From a virus, in the IMG/VR virus record IMGVR_UViG_3300006875_000186, positions 1 through 22,448 of that record: 22,448 nt of DNA. One strand, written 5' to 3'. Of the stretch, positions 1 to 8,780 are shown piece by piece. Every line of letters starts with the position of its first letter. The stretch's first letter is position 1. Both the position numbers and the translations under genes were made by a program. Below the pieces are notes generated by a model. The model saw only the letters and a list, made by a program, of their open reading frames with translations. It had not been told where the DNA came from and searched no databases.

Positions 1-1738
1 TGCTCTTGATGCGGCAATAACCCGTCACCAAAAGCTGCATCTGGACTTCAAAAAGATTCCTAGCAGGAGTGCTGATCGTTGAGTTGCACGGCGTATCCGA
101 AGGAGTCGGCAACCGCATCTTCGGACGATACTGCGGCTGATAGTTCGTGATCGGCAGACAATCCATCTGGAATCCGCACAGATTGATCCGAGCGCACTCG
201 GCCCAATCATGCCACTCGATCCAACCCGGATACTGGTCAGGCTTGTAACGAGCCTCAAACGTTACATCGCCTTCCAACTGATCGATGAAGATGTCGCCAC
301 TATCCAACCGCTTCATCCCAAACGGCACCTCGAAATTGTAAGCGCGAGTCTGGAAGAGCCACTGGATCTCCTTCTGCTCCGACAGATTGACATCGAATCG
401 GCCAGTCTTGGTCAGTTCCCAAAGCTGAATGTTCCCGTTTTCGCCACGAGCAAAGATCCAGCACTGATCACCGTAAGGATTCTCGGTCTTAACAATCTGA
501 AGAACCTTTAGTCCGGTCCAGATTCCCGCCCAGGCGGGCGCGAACTTCTTCCGCATCGAGGTGATGAGATCAAAGTCAAGAACACCAAGAGCGCGATGAT
601 AAACACCGTCGTTATCATAGACAGGCTGGGTCGTCATCAGCAGACGATTGTCGAACACGACAGCAGAGCCTGACCAAAGCAAATCTGTCTGGTCGTTCTC
701 AACAATCTTTAGCATCTCATTGCTGACGGGCGTATTTCCCCAATCGCTGAATGATCGTCGAGCGATGATGAACGACCGAATGCCATCGACAGCGCGGTAG
801 AAGACGTCGCCATTGACCGTGATAGAAGAACGCGCTCCAAGCGCACCCGAGGTGAGCAAGCTGATGGCTTGGATCGGATAGTTGAGATTCTTCCAAGCAT
901 CACGATCAACCGGAGCATTGATCGAGAAGACGTAACGAGGAGTGAAGATCAGCAGCGGACCTTGACCGAGCGAAGTGTCCGGGTTGCCTGGAACCGCCAT
1001 CGATGTGATTCCGCCTGAGTCCGAAGGAACCGCGAAGTCTCCGCCTTCATTGAGGAAGGTGTTCTCGGTTTCCTTGAGAACACTGGCCCGCGTTCCATCT
1101 CCATAGACGATATCGGTCGCACGGAAAGAGAAGCCGTCAGGAAGCGCGTACCAGATGCGTCCGTTGACGTATGACATGACGCGCCCGCACTTGATCTCAT
1201 CTGGCTGCGCTCGACGCAGGTTCGCCCCGTTAAAGATCAGCGGCTTTGAAAATCCATCCTGAATGACGACAAAGTTCTCGGCTTGAACCATCCATCCATC
1301 GAGCAGGTTCGACGGATTCTTGAGATCATCCGTGACGCTCAGGTTGATGAACGTGTTTAGCTGCGTGTCGTACAGCCAAACTTCACCGCTAATGAGGGCC
1401 AGAATGTAGGTACGCCCGTTGTCCGCAATGTACGGAAGCGCACATTGGAAAACGCCACCGATTTCATCAGGTCCGTAACATTCCTCCGACCAACCGTCAG
1501 CCGTGACGTTGATCGCGTCAGCCGTGACGATTGCATTGTCGGCGGTAATCGTCAGGCAAACGTCGTAATCCTTCTGAACGAATCCGGGGCGAGGTGAAAC
1601 GAATCCTTCGCGAAAGGACGAATTGATGGCGAACGAGACCTGATTCTTATCGATTTCTGACGGCATGACGCCCATGTCAATGCCACCTTCAAAAGTGACA
1701 GTGCCATCGGTATAGCGTCTTGGTGCGCGTTCGCTCAT
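1..1738 (-). CDS. Virion tail/portal-associated protein (partial, 3' end off the window)
   Basis: The minus strand is open from an ATG at 1738 to the window edge, giving about 579 residues with no stop, so the gene is cut at its C-terminus. It begins MSERAPRRYTDGTVTFEGG. The body alternates short beta-strand-like runs with phrases such as NGRIWYALPDG, LLIFTPRYVFSINAP and VFYRAVDGIRSF. These resemble propeller-like tail hub or packaged-DNA stabilisation proteins of podoviruses (P22 gp10 type); this is family resemblance, not a confirmed hit. Residues 64-81 form a short tandem repeat of (I/V)TAD units spaced seven residues apart. A similar repeat ends the small gene at 15681-15890. The start lies 3 nt after the stop of the upstream fibre gene, so the two are probably co-transcribed. 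A virion role is likely; the exact part of the tail is uncertain. Confidence 0.75.
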   Translation of the reverse strand, partial: MSERAPRRYTDGTVTFEGGIDMGVMPSEIDKNQVSFAINSSFREGFVSPRPGFVQKDYDVCLTITADNAIVTADAINVTADGWSEECYGPDEIGGVFQCALPYIADNGRTYILALISGEVWLYDTQLNTFINLSVTDDLKNPSNLLDGWMVQAENFVVIQDGFSKPLIFNGANLRRAQPDEIKCGRVMSYVNGRIWYALPDGFSFRATDIVYGDGTRASVLKETENTFLNEGGDFAVPSDSGGITSMAVPGNPDTSLGQGPLLIFTPRYVFSINAPVDRDAWKNLNYPIQAISLLTSGALGARSSITVNGDVFYRAVDGIRSFIIARRSFSDWGNTPVSNEMLKIVENDQTDLLWSGSAVVFDNRLLMTTQPVYDNDGVYHRALGVLDFDLITSMRKKFAPAWAGIWTGLKVLQIVKTENPYGDQCWIFARGENGNIQLWELTKTGRFDVNLSEQKEIQWLFQTRAYNFEVPFGMKRLDSGDIFIDQLEGDVTFEARYKPDQYPGWIEWHDWAECARINLCGFQMDCLPITNYQPQYRPKMRLPTPSDTPCNSTISTPARNLFEVQMQLLVTGYCRIKS

Positions 1739-1741
1739 GGA

Positions 1742-2947
1742 TTAAGCCTGAATCCGCTGAACCGAGAACGAAGAGCCTTGATCGACGTAAATATCATGCG
1801 TCGTGTTGACTATGATTTCGTAATAATCGGTGGTTGCAGTGGCCTGATCGATGTAGTTGAAGCTGATTGGATGATATCCACTACTAGTCACGCTGAATGA
1901 TTTTGATCCAAGAATGTCGCCGCCATTTTTTCTTAGATAAACAATTACCTGAGCGGTTGAAGAAACCGCATCCAAATTGAAGTAGGCATCGATGCGGTAA
2001 TATCCGGTATAAGGCGCGGTAAACCGCCCACTAGAAGCAGTAAAACCGGATGCGGTATCGATTCCGGCATACGACGCCGTTCCGTAGGTCGTGGTGGAAT
2101 ACGGATTAGTTGTCGTTCCGCCCGTAAGGTTTGGAGCATTGGCGGCACCCAATCCAGTCACTCGACGAGTAAACGTAACGTAGCTAAACGGAACAATCGA
2201 AGGAGCCGAAAGCGTAATGTTTCCAGCGGAATTGGTGACAACAATCGGCAGCGTTCCGACGATTTCCTTCTGAAGATAATTGGTTCCGTCGCCAACCGGA
2301 ATCTTGTTGGCAGGAGCCGTCGTCAGGTTCGTTCCGCCATTGGCAATCGGAAGAGTGCCGGTGATATCCGCAACCGGAATGGTGGCCGACGTAGAAATCA
2401 CGCCAGAACCACCGGAACCGGCGGTTTTCATGTAACCGGCAGTCAGCAAATCCAACGCAGTTTCGTTGGTCAGCGTTCCATCGCCAGTCCGACAGATGTA
2501 AGAAGCACCCGTGGGCGCACCACCCGAAACGCCAGCCGCACCTTGAGGGCCAACTGCTCCAGCAAGAGTGATTAGTGAACCTGATGGAATCGGAGTTGTC
2601 GGAATGGCGTTCGGAACTCCAAGAACACCGGCGGCAGGATTTCCCAGGCAGATCGTCAGATCGACAACATCCAAGACCTGCATATAACCGCAGCCTTGAA
2701 CGGAAACGAAAAACTGACCCTGAATGCTTTCAGGCAAAAACGAGGAATCAGTGACCGTGACGTAAACAAATCCGCCCAGCGGCGGAACCAAAAACAACGC
2801 AGTCGTGTAACAGAAAGCATTGTGACCATCCGTGCCGTTCGTCCCGTTCGTTCCTGCGGCACCTTGAGGACCGGGAATGTTGACGACAACTGGATCAGAG
2901 TCGCAAGGCTGACAGCAGCCGGATGAAGAAACGAGTTGCGACGGCAT
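1742..2947 (-). CDS. Tail fibre with collagen-like repeat and C1q-like C-terminal domain
   Basis: This encodes 401 residues from the ATG at 2947, chosen because AAAGGA lies just upstream. An in-frame start at 2983 would add 12 residues but crowds the divergent terminase gene. The N-terminus has a cysteine cluster (SGCCQPCDSD), then a collagen-type Gly-X-Y run at residues 26-42 (GPQGAAGTNGTNGTDG). A second GPQGAAG follows later, and then the phage-fibre phrase ADITGTLPIANGGTN. The last 150 residues (about 252-401), with GRFTAPYTGYYRIDAYF and alternating strands, look like a C1q/TNF-type jelly-roll trimer. Collagen stalk plus globular tip is a common receptor-binding design in phage fibres. It is the first gene of a leftward unit. 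Which cell-surface molecule it binds cannot be told. Confidence 0.85.
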   Translation of the reverse strand: MPSQLVSSSGCCQPCDSDPVVVNIPGPQGAAGTNGTNGTDGHNAFCYTTALFLVPPLGGFVYVTVTDSSFLPESIQGQFFVSVQGCGYMQVLDVVDLTICLGNPAAGVLGVPNAIPTTPIPSGSLITLAGAVGPQGAAGVSGGAPTGASYICRTGDGTLTNETALDLLTAGYMKTAGSGGSGVISTSATIPVADITGTLPIANGGTNLTTAPANKIPVGDGTNYLQKEIVGTLPIVVTNSAGNITLSAPSIVPFSYVTFTRRVTGLGAANAPNLTGGTTTNPYSTTTYGTASYAGIDTASGFTASSGRFTAPYTGYYRIDAYFNLDAVSSTAQVIVYLRKNGGDILGSKSFSVTSSGYHPISFNYIDQATATTDYYEIIVNTTHDIYVDQGSSFSVQRIQA

Positions 2948-3001
2948 ATTTTTCCTTTGCCAGAACCTCAAGTCCAGACTCAATTATTGCAAGGGTAAAC
3001 T

Positions 3002-4675
3002 ATGTCTTCCGAAGTGTCCGAGCATCCATTGATCCAACACAAGTATGGCATCAAATCACCTGTAAAAATACCTGATCTGGAGCTTGAGCTTTACTGTTTT
3101 CGCAATCGTTTGTCCCCAAGTGAGGGCGGTTTAGGAACTTTTGAACATTTTCGCAAAGCAACGGATATCCTCTGGCCAAAGCTCAGTTGGAATCCGTGGC
3201 TAGAAAAGCAGATCGAGAGCCTCTGCGAACATGATTACGTTGGCTGGGCTGGATGTGGCGCGAGCGGCAAGACGTTCGGAGCCACTCTTTTCGCGACCGT
3301 TTGGTGGCTGGCTAACCCATCCAAGACAGCGGTAGTCCTTACATCCACAACGGCGAAGATGATTCGCAAGCGTATGTGGGCCAACCTTCAGGATCTTACG
3401 CGCAAGACACGCGGATTCCCCGGTAACATGGTGGACTCAAAGATGAGTCTCCAAGCTGTCAAAGGAGATGATCGTCATTCGATATCCGCCGTAGCGGTGG
3501 CCGAAGGCAATACATCGAAGGCAGTGGCCAACATCCAAGGTATCCACGCGGATCGGGTGATGGTGATCATCGACGAAGCGACGGATACCCCAGAGGCAGC
3601 GTTTGAAGCGTGTACAAACCTATCCAAAGGCTGTCGCGAGTTCAAAATGCTGGTAATCGGAAATCCTGCATCCAAGTTCGATCCGCACGGACGCTTCTGT
3701 ACCCCCGGCAAAGGGTGGCGCAGCGTCACTATTGAGGACCAGACATGGCTGACTGAACGCGGTATTTGCTGCCGTTTCGACGGCATGAAGAGTCCAAACA
3801 TCAGCGAGGGTCGGACGAAGTATTCGTATCTGATCACCCACGATCAGGTGCTGTCAGCCATGCGGCATGAGGGCGAGCAAAGTCCGACTTTCTGGAAGTA
3901 CACACGCGGTTTCTGGGCACCGGACGGCATGGTCAAGACGGTGCTTTCGGAAGCACTTGTCGAGACTCATTCGCCCAACAAAAAGCTGATCTTTACATCG
4001 AACGCTCAGGAAGTCGCTGCGCTCGACCCAGGATTCGGCGGTGATCGTTGCGTCCTACGCTTTGCCAAAGTTGGTACTGCCACGGATAAAGTGAGCATCC
4101 TTTTCGGTGATATCATCCAGATTTCGCCCAATGCAGCATTGCCAGATCCAGTCCATTACCAGATTGCCAATCGGGTTAAAGAGGAGTGCGTAAAGCGCGG
4201 TATCCAACCGGATCGATTCGCACTCGATTCAAGCGGTGAAGGCGGTGGATTGGCCGACATTCTCACCAGAGAATGGGGAATTGTTCACCGCGTAGAGTTC
4301 GGCGGATCGCCATCGGTATTACCTGTGAGCGACGAGGACAATCGGCCATGCAACGAAGCCTATGATAGAAAGGTCACAGAACTCTGGTTCTCGATGCGTA
4401 AATGGGTGGTAGAGGAACGGATTGGTGGACTCGATATCGAGACGATGCAGGAGTTTTGCGCCCGTATGTTCGATGATTCCAAGCGGAAGATATCCGTTGA
4501 ATCGAAGACCGTGATGAAGCAGCGCACGGGACGATCACCCGACTTGGCGGATGCCGCCGTCGTTCTGCTCGATCTTGTACGGAAAACCGTACAGTTTGAA
4601 CCGCGCCACACCAAAGCGGACAAGCTCTGGGAGAAACTTGTAAGCGAAGCTGATACAATCTATCACGACATCTAA
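3002..4675 (+). CDS. terL: Terminase large subunit (TerL)
   Basis: This 557-residue protein is the DNA-packaging motor and headful/cos nuclease. The Walker A is GCGASGKT (residues 84-91) and the Walker B with catalytic acid is VMVIIDEA (186-193). TSTTAKMIRKRMW after the Walker A fits the terminase ATPase core. The C-terminal half has an RNase H-like nuclease layout: acidic residues in ALDPGFGGDR (Asp342), ALDSSGEGGG (Asp409) and SPDLADA (Asp514/517). Length is normal for TerL. The ATG at 3002 has AAGGG a suitable distance upstream. It opens the rightward late operon. The only small-terminase candidate is far away at 18897-19445 on the other strand, which is an unusual separation. Confidence 0.95.
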   Translation: MSSEVSEHPLIQHKYGIKSPVKIPDLELELYCFRNRLSPSEGGLGTFEHFRKATDILWPKLSWNPWLEKQIESLCEHDYVGWAGCGASGKTFGATLFATVWWLANPSKTAVVLTSTTAKMIRKRMWANLQDLTRKTRGFPGNMVDSKMSLQAVKGDDRHSISAVAVAEGNTSKAVANIQGIHADRVMVIIDEATDTPEAAFEACTNLSKGCREFKMLVIGNPASKFDPHGRFCTPGKGWRSVTIEDQTWLTERGICCRFDGMKSPNISEGRTKYSYLITHDQVLSAMRHEGEQSPTFWKYTRGFWAPDGMVKTVLSEALVETHSPNKKLIFTSNAQEVAALDPGFGGDRCVLRFAKVGTATDKVSILFGDIIQISPNAALPDPVHYQIANRVKEECVKRGIQPDRFALDSSGEGGGLADILTREWGIVHRVEFGGSPSVLPVSDEDNRPCNEAYDRKVTELWFSMRKWVVEERIGGLDIETMQEFCARMFDDSKRKISVESKTVMKQRTGRSPDLADAAVVLLDLVRKTVQFEPRHTKADKLWEKLVSEADTIYHDI

Positions 4676-4677
4676 TT

Positions 4678-5295
4678 ATGGGATACAAGTTACTTAATAC
4701 TCATGTTGTTCCACCGGGTAACTGGGTTTATCGGGTGCCAGAGACCGGCATTGAGATCATCGCAAGCTCTTGGCAGCAACTGATTACATTCGTTGAGGAG
4801 CATTACAAAGCCAACGCGATTAAGATTCCGCCGAATCTGACCGATCTGCTGGTCGAGTTTTCATGTCGTCGTGGCGTTGAATGCAGCTACAACGATGTCG
4901 AGATTCCGCAGGTCAAAGGCGCAAAATCCTTCCAGATAGGCGATGTCGTCCGGTTCAGTATGAGTTTGGCCCATGGTCTTACCATCGGTGGCGGTAAGGT
5001 ATCGAAGGACGAAGCTACAAGAAGGGCAGCTATCTGTGCGTCCTGCATCTACAATCGTCAGCCTCATGGGTGTAGTGCTTGCAACAGCCGTGTCATAAAG
5101 GAAACGGTGAAGGCTTTATCGTCTCATGGCAGCACACCATACGACGAAAAGCTACAGAGTTGCGAATTCTGCGGATGCTTTGTAAGAAGCATGGTTTGGT
5201 TTCCCATTGAAACCCTACATAAATTCACGGACTCTACAGAGAACAAAAACCTTCCAGATCACTGCTGGAAAAAAAGACCATGTACGGATCAATAG
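4678..5295 (+). CDS. Cysteine-rich, probable zinc-binding phage protein
   Basis: A 205-residue protein that starts 2 nt after the terL stop and overlaps the portal start by 16 nt, so it is translated with the packaging genes. I do not recognise a named family. The C-terminal half has three close cysteine pairs, C120-x2-C123, C132-x2-C135 and C162-x2-C165-x-C167, plus C196 and C202. This is the pattern of one or two zinc ribbons. The N-terminal 110 residues have no obvious motif; a possible structured stretch reads SWQQLITFVEEHYKAN. Its position between TerL and portal suggests a role in packaging, portal assembly or DNA handling, but this is inference from context only. Confidence 0.85.
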   Translation: MGYKLLNTHVVPPGNWVYRVPETGIEIIASSWQQLITFVEEHYKANAIKIPPNLTDLLVEFSCRRGVECSYNDVEIPQVKGAKSFQIGDVVRFSMSLAHGLTIGGGKVSKDEATRRAAICASCIYNRQPHGCSACNSRVIKETVKALSSHGSTPYDEKLQSCEFCGCFVRSMVWFPIETLHKFTDSTENKNLPDHCWKKRPCTDQ

Positions 5296-7529
5296 CCCAA
5301 CTTCCGCTTAAGAGTCTCAACGAGAACGGGACTGCGCCCGATACGCGCATCGCGGATGCGGCATCCGCCCGTGAAATCTTCCAGAAACTCATCATGGCAG
5401 ATGAGTTGCGGAATAACACGCGAGCGAAGCTCCGTGGACTCGTTGACGGAAACCCTCCTTACAATCCTGCGGAACTTCGTAGGAATAATCAGGCGTTCCG
5501 TACAAACGTAAATTTCCGCGAATCCGAAGCGTTCCTAACGCTCGCGATGTCCGCTTTCTACGATGTGTTCGCCGAGGTTCCGACCTACGCGACCATCAAG
5601 ACTGCTTACGGCAACGACATCGATAAGCGCGAGGACTGGTCTAAGATCATCACCGAGGAGTTCGACCGTCTCCAGAAGCTGGACAAGGACTTCGATTACC
5701 TCATGCAGCTTTCGCAGCGTGAGATGGTCCTAGTGGGCCACGGTCCTCTCATCTTCGAGGATGCCAACAACTGGCGTTGCAAAGCGATCCTGGCGACCGA
5801 TCTGCTCGTTCCTGACGGCACCAAGTCCAATGTCAGCGATTGGAAGGTGGCCGTCGTCCGTGTCCGCATGGGCGTGGACGATTTGTTCGAGAAAATTCAG
5901 GACGAGGAAGCGGCTAAAGCTGCCGGTTGGAATGTCGATTACGTCCGCGAGCGCATCCGCGTGGCGATGCCCGAACCGTACCGTTCCGGAGTTCAGTACG
6001 ATTGGGAGTTCTTCCAACGCCAGCTTCGCTCGAACGACATCACGTTCTCTGCTCGTTCGGAAGTCGTGCTGATGTCCCATGTATTCTACAAGGAATTCGA
6101 TGGGATGATCAGCCACTGCATCATCGACGAGCGTGATAGCGGTGATTTCATGTATCGGAAACTGCGCCGGTTCTCCAAGTGGGAGCAGGTGATTCATCCG
6201 ATGTATTACGACCGTGGTGATGGTGAGCATCACGGTGTGAAGGGTCTTGGCATCAAGATGCTTCAGGCGATGGAACTGAAGAATCGTCTGCGCTGCGCGA
6301 TGGTTGATGGAGCGTTCGCTCGTACGCAGATTCTTTTCAAGCCGCTCAATCCGAATGCGCTGAATAAGACGAGTGTCGTTCAGCAGGGTCCGTACGCCAT
6401 TATTCCTCCTGATTATGATGTCATTCAGCAGAATGTTGCGGGCGTTCTGGACGCGCCTATGGCCGTCAACGCGGACCTTGAAAACGTCCTCCAAGGAAAT
6501 CTTTCGCAGTACCGTCAGAGCCTTAACAAACCATCCGGTAACCCGCGCACGGCAACCGAAATCCAAGCGATTGTCTCGCAGCAAAGCGCGATTGGTAAGA
6601 CGCAGTTAAGCCGGTATTACAATCAGCTTGATGCTTTCTTTGAGGAGCGATTCCGTCGCGCCGCCAATCCGAATCTGAATCCGATCACCAAGAGTGATCG
6701 CGATGCGATTGAGTTCCAGCGTCGTTGTCGTGAGCGTGGTGTTCCTGATCAAGCCATGCTTGATTTGGACTTCGTGGAAGCGACGAGGACGGTTGGCCAA
6801 GGATCGCAGTTCGCGAAACAGCAGCTTCTCGGCTCGCTGCTCGGTCTGCTTGGCTCCTTGCCCGAAGGTGGAAAGATCAACCTGTTGCAGGACTACATCG
6901 CTGCTCAGGTTGGACAGCAGATGGTTGATCGCTATCTGCCGTCCGCCATGCCCAACTCGAAGGCTCAGGATCAAGCGGCACTCGCCGTTCTCGAACACTC
7001 ATCGCTGCGCCAGGGCAACATGGCTGTCGTCACCGATACGCAGAACCATGTCATCCATGTCGAGACGCATCTCGGCGCGGCGAACGAAGCTGCGAGCAGT
7101 CTCCAGCAGGGTGCTAATCCGCAGGAAGTCATGCTCTTCTTGCAAGGCATCCTCCAGCACGTTCAAGAGCATCTCCAGCGGCTGTCGCTCGATCCGACCC
7201 GCCGTCCGCAGATTGAAGCCTACACTCGCCAGCTTGAGTTGTTGAACCAGACGATCCAGCAGCTTGGTGAGTTCGTGAGCGAGCAAGCTCAGGCGATGGC
7301 GCAGCAGCAGCAAGCGATGGCGATCCAGCAGGGTGTTGACCCGAAGACTGCTGTCTTAAACGCCGAAGTTCAGTCAAAAATCGCTCGCCAGAACGCCGAG
7401 ACGATGGCAAATATCCAGCGTCAGAACGTCAAGACTCAGGCTGATCTGGCCCGTCGAAACGCGAAGACAACCGCTGATATTCAGCGGGCGAACGCAACTG
7501 CTCAGGCTCAATTATCGCGTCAGGGATGA
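5280..7529 (+). CDS. Portal protein
   Basis: At 749 residues this is close in size to podovirus portals such as P22 gp1 (725). Position directly after TerL and the sequence style (an N-terminal RNNQAFRTNVNF region; MVLVGHGPLIFEDANNW; IIPPDYDVIQQNVAGVLDAP; SGNPRTATEIQAI) mark it as the head-tail connector ring through which DNA is packaged. The C-terminal quarter is predicted helical and Gln/Ala-rich. Residues 699-749 form about four and a half 11-residue repeats of the type ADLARRNAKTT, as expected for a long barrel helix. The ATG at 5280 overlaps the previous gene; the leader is A-rich with only GGAAAA as a weak SD. The TGA overlaps the next ATG as ATGA. Confidence 0.9.
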   Translation: MYGSIAQLPLKSLNENGTAPDTRIADAASAREIFQKLIMADELRNNTRAKLRGLVDGNPPYNPAELRRNNQAFRTNVNFRESEAFLTLAMSAFYDVFAEVPTYATIKTAYGNDIDKREDWSKIITEEFDRLQKLDKDFDYLMQLSQREMVLVGHGPLIFEDANNWRCKAILATDLLVPDGTKSNVSDWKVAVVRVRMGVDDLFEKIQDEEAAKAAGWNVDYVRERIRVAMPEPYRSGVQYDWEFFQRQLRSNDITFSARSEVVLMSHVFYKEFDGMISHCIIDERDSGDFMYRKLRRFSKWEQVIHPMYYDRGDGEHHGVKGLGIKMLQAMELKNRLRCAMVDGAFARTQILFKPLNPNALNKTSVVQQGPYAIIPPDYDVIQQNVAGVLDAPMAVNADLENVLQGNLSQYRQSLNKPSGNPRTATEIQAIVSQQSAIGKTQLSRYYNQLDAFFEERFRRAANPNLNPITKSDRDAIEFQRRCRERGVPDQAMLDLDFVEATRTVGQGSQFAKQQLLGSLLGLLGSLPEGGKINLLQDYIAAQVGQQMVDRYLPSAMPNSKAQDQAALAVLEHSSLRQGNMAVVTDTQNHVIHVETHLGAANEAASSLQQGANPQEVMLFLQGILQHVQEHLQRLSLDPTRRPQIEAYTRQLELLNQTIQQLGEFVSEQAQAMAQQQQAMAIQQGVDPKTAVLNAEVQSKIARQNAETMANIQRQNVKTQADLARRNAKTTADIQRANATAQAQLSRQG

Positions 7530-8254
7530 AAAACATCCATTTTGTACATGGACTTCACAACGACGGCTTTCATATCTGCGACCGGATCGCCATTCGATCC
7601 GCTCATGTAAACAATCCTGACTGGAACCTTTACCTTTGGTGTCCTGAAGAGCCGAAAGGTTATCATTGGGAAAAACTGAAGGCGACGACTCCGGTTCGGA
7701 TCATGCCGATCCAGAATCCGCATCAATGGAACGGAAAAACAATACCGCAGCATCAGCATCGCGCTGATCTAATCCGCCACACCGTTCTCTATGCGATGGG
7801 TGGCGTTTACTGCGACACGGACACGATCACGGTCGCACCATATCCCGAAGAGTGGCTGAACCACGACGCGGTGATCGGTCGAGAATTCTGCGGAGAAGGA
7901 ACCATTGGCCTATGCAACGCGATCATGTACTCGCGTATGCACGGTCAATTTCAATGGAAATGGCTTCAGAAATGGCAGGAGTTTGATGGTCGCGGATGGA
8001 ACGAGATTTCAGTTCAATATCCGTGGCAGTTGCATCGCGAGAATCCTGGTCTTTGCAAGGCTGTCGATTTCGAGATGCTCGGTTTCATTCACTGCGAGTC
8101 TGGCGAATATTGGCAAAAAAATAGGTCTCTGGATGGTTGCGTGATCGCCCATTTATGGCGGTCGTACCATACGGAGAAAATGAATTCGTTGACCGACGAA
8201 ATCATAAGCAAAAAAGAAGATGTCTACTGCGAACACGCTTCAAAATATCTTTGA
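7526..8254 (+). CDS. Glycosyltransferase, GT32-like (DXD sugar-binding type)
   Basis: This 242-residue protein carries the core of the Gly_transf_sug/GT32 family: HRADLIRHTVLYAMGGVYCDTDT at residues 78-100, in which D97-T-D99 is the metal/nucleotide-sugar DXD and GG marks the preceding turn. Such enzymes transfer a sugar from a nucleotide donor to a glycan or protein. A C-terminal His (AHLWRSYH) matches the conserved histidine near the end of related enzymes. The start forms ATGA with the portal stop, and the end overlaps the next gene by 35 nt, so the cassette is translationally coupled to the portal. Acceptor unknown; virion proteins or host surface glycans are both possible. Confidence 0.85.
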   Translation: MKNIHFVHGLHNDGFHICDRIAIRSAHVNNPDWNLYLWCPEEPKGYHWEKLKATTPVRIMPIQNPHQWNGKTIPQHQHRADLIRHTVLYAMGGVYCDTDTITVAPYPEEWLNHDAVIGREFCGEGTIGLCNAIMYSRMHGQFQWKWLQKWQEFDGRGWNEISVQYPWQLHRENPGLCKAVDFEMLGFIHCESGEYWQKNRSLDGCVIAHLWRSYHTEKMNSLTDEIISKKEDVYCEHASKYL

Positions 8255-8780
8255 TGACATCTACATCAAAGATAAGTGGAACGGCGGATCTGGCCCAGGA
8301 TCATTCAAATCAAACACGGTTGAGTACGTTGGATTTCTCAACAATTTGATCCGATCACTTGGCGCAACGTCGTTTCTCGACGTTGGTTGTGGCGATTGGC
8401 AACTCACCAGTCAGCTAGATTTGGTCGGAATCAAATACAAAGGTATCGATGCCAGCGAAAAAGCCGTTGAACTTGCTAAAGCTCGCGCACCGATTGGAAC
8501 AGACATATCGGTAAACGGGATTGAATCTGTCAAAGAAATCTTTGATTTCGTTCACATCAAAGATGTTCTTCAACATCTTCCAAATGCGGATTGCGACAGG
8601 ATTCTTTATGCCGCGACCAAGCATAAAAAAGTCCTGATAGTCAACGATCACTGCGATTCAAACCAAGACATTAATCCCGGTGGTTATCGTCCGTTTAACG
8701 CAATTTACTGGCCAAAATCGAAGCTAGTTCAAATGTTCAATATCGGTGGATTCAATAAGTCTGCAATTCTGATTGGATGA
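8220..8780 (+). CDS. SAM-dependent class I methyltransferase
   Basis: A 186-residue Rossmann-fold methyltransferase. Motif I is FLDVGCGDW (residues 52-60), the acid that binds the SAM ribose is in GIDAS (Asp77), and a motif IV-like stretch is FDFVHIKDVLQHL (108-120). The layout matches small-molecule or sugar methyltransferases rather than DNA methyltransferases: there is no DPPY/NPPY motif. It sits between two glycosyltransferases, so O-methylation of a sugar is a reasonable inference. Its start lies 35 nt inside the GT32-like gene and its stop overlaps the next start as ATGA. Confidence 0.8.
   Translation: MSTANTLQNIFDDIYIKDKWNGGSGPGSFKSNTVEYVGFLNNLIRSLGATSFLDVGCGDWQLTSQLDLVGIKYKGIDASEKAVELAKARAPIGTDISVNGIESVKEIFDFVHIKDVLQHLPNADCDRILYAATKHKKVLIVNDHCDSNQDINPGGYRPFNAIYWPKSKLVQMFNIGGFNKSAILIG

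Noticed and set aside
2948-3001. Divergent promoters between the fibre gene and terL
   Set aside because: Only 54 bp and no convincing -35/-10 pairs on either strand, although promoters near here are likely on layout grounds.
5730-6584. 284-codon antisense frame within the portal gene
   Set aside because: No recognisable features, opposite to a well-supported portal gene; shadow frame.
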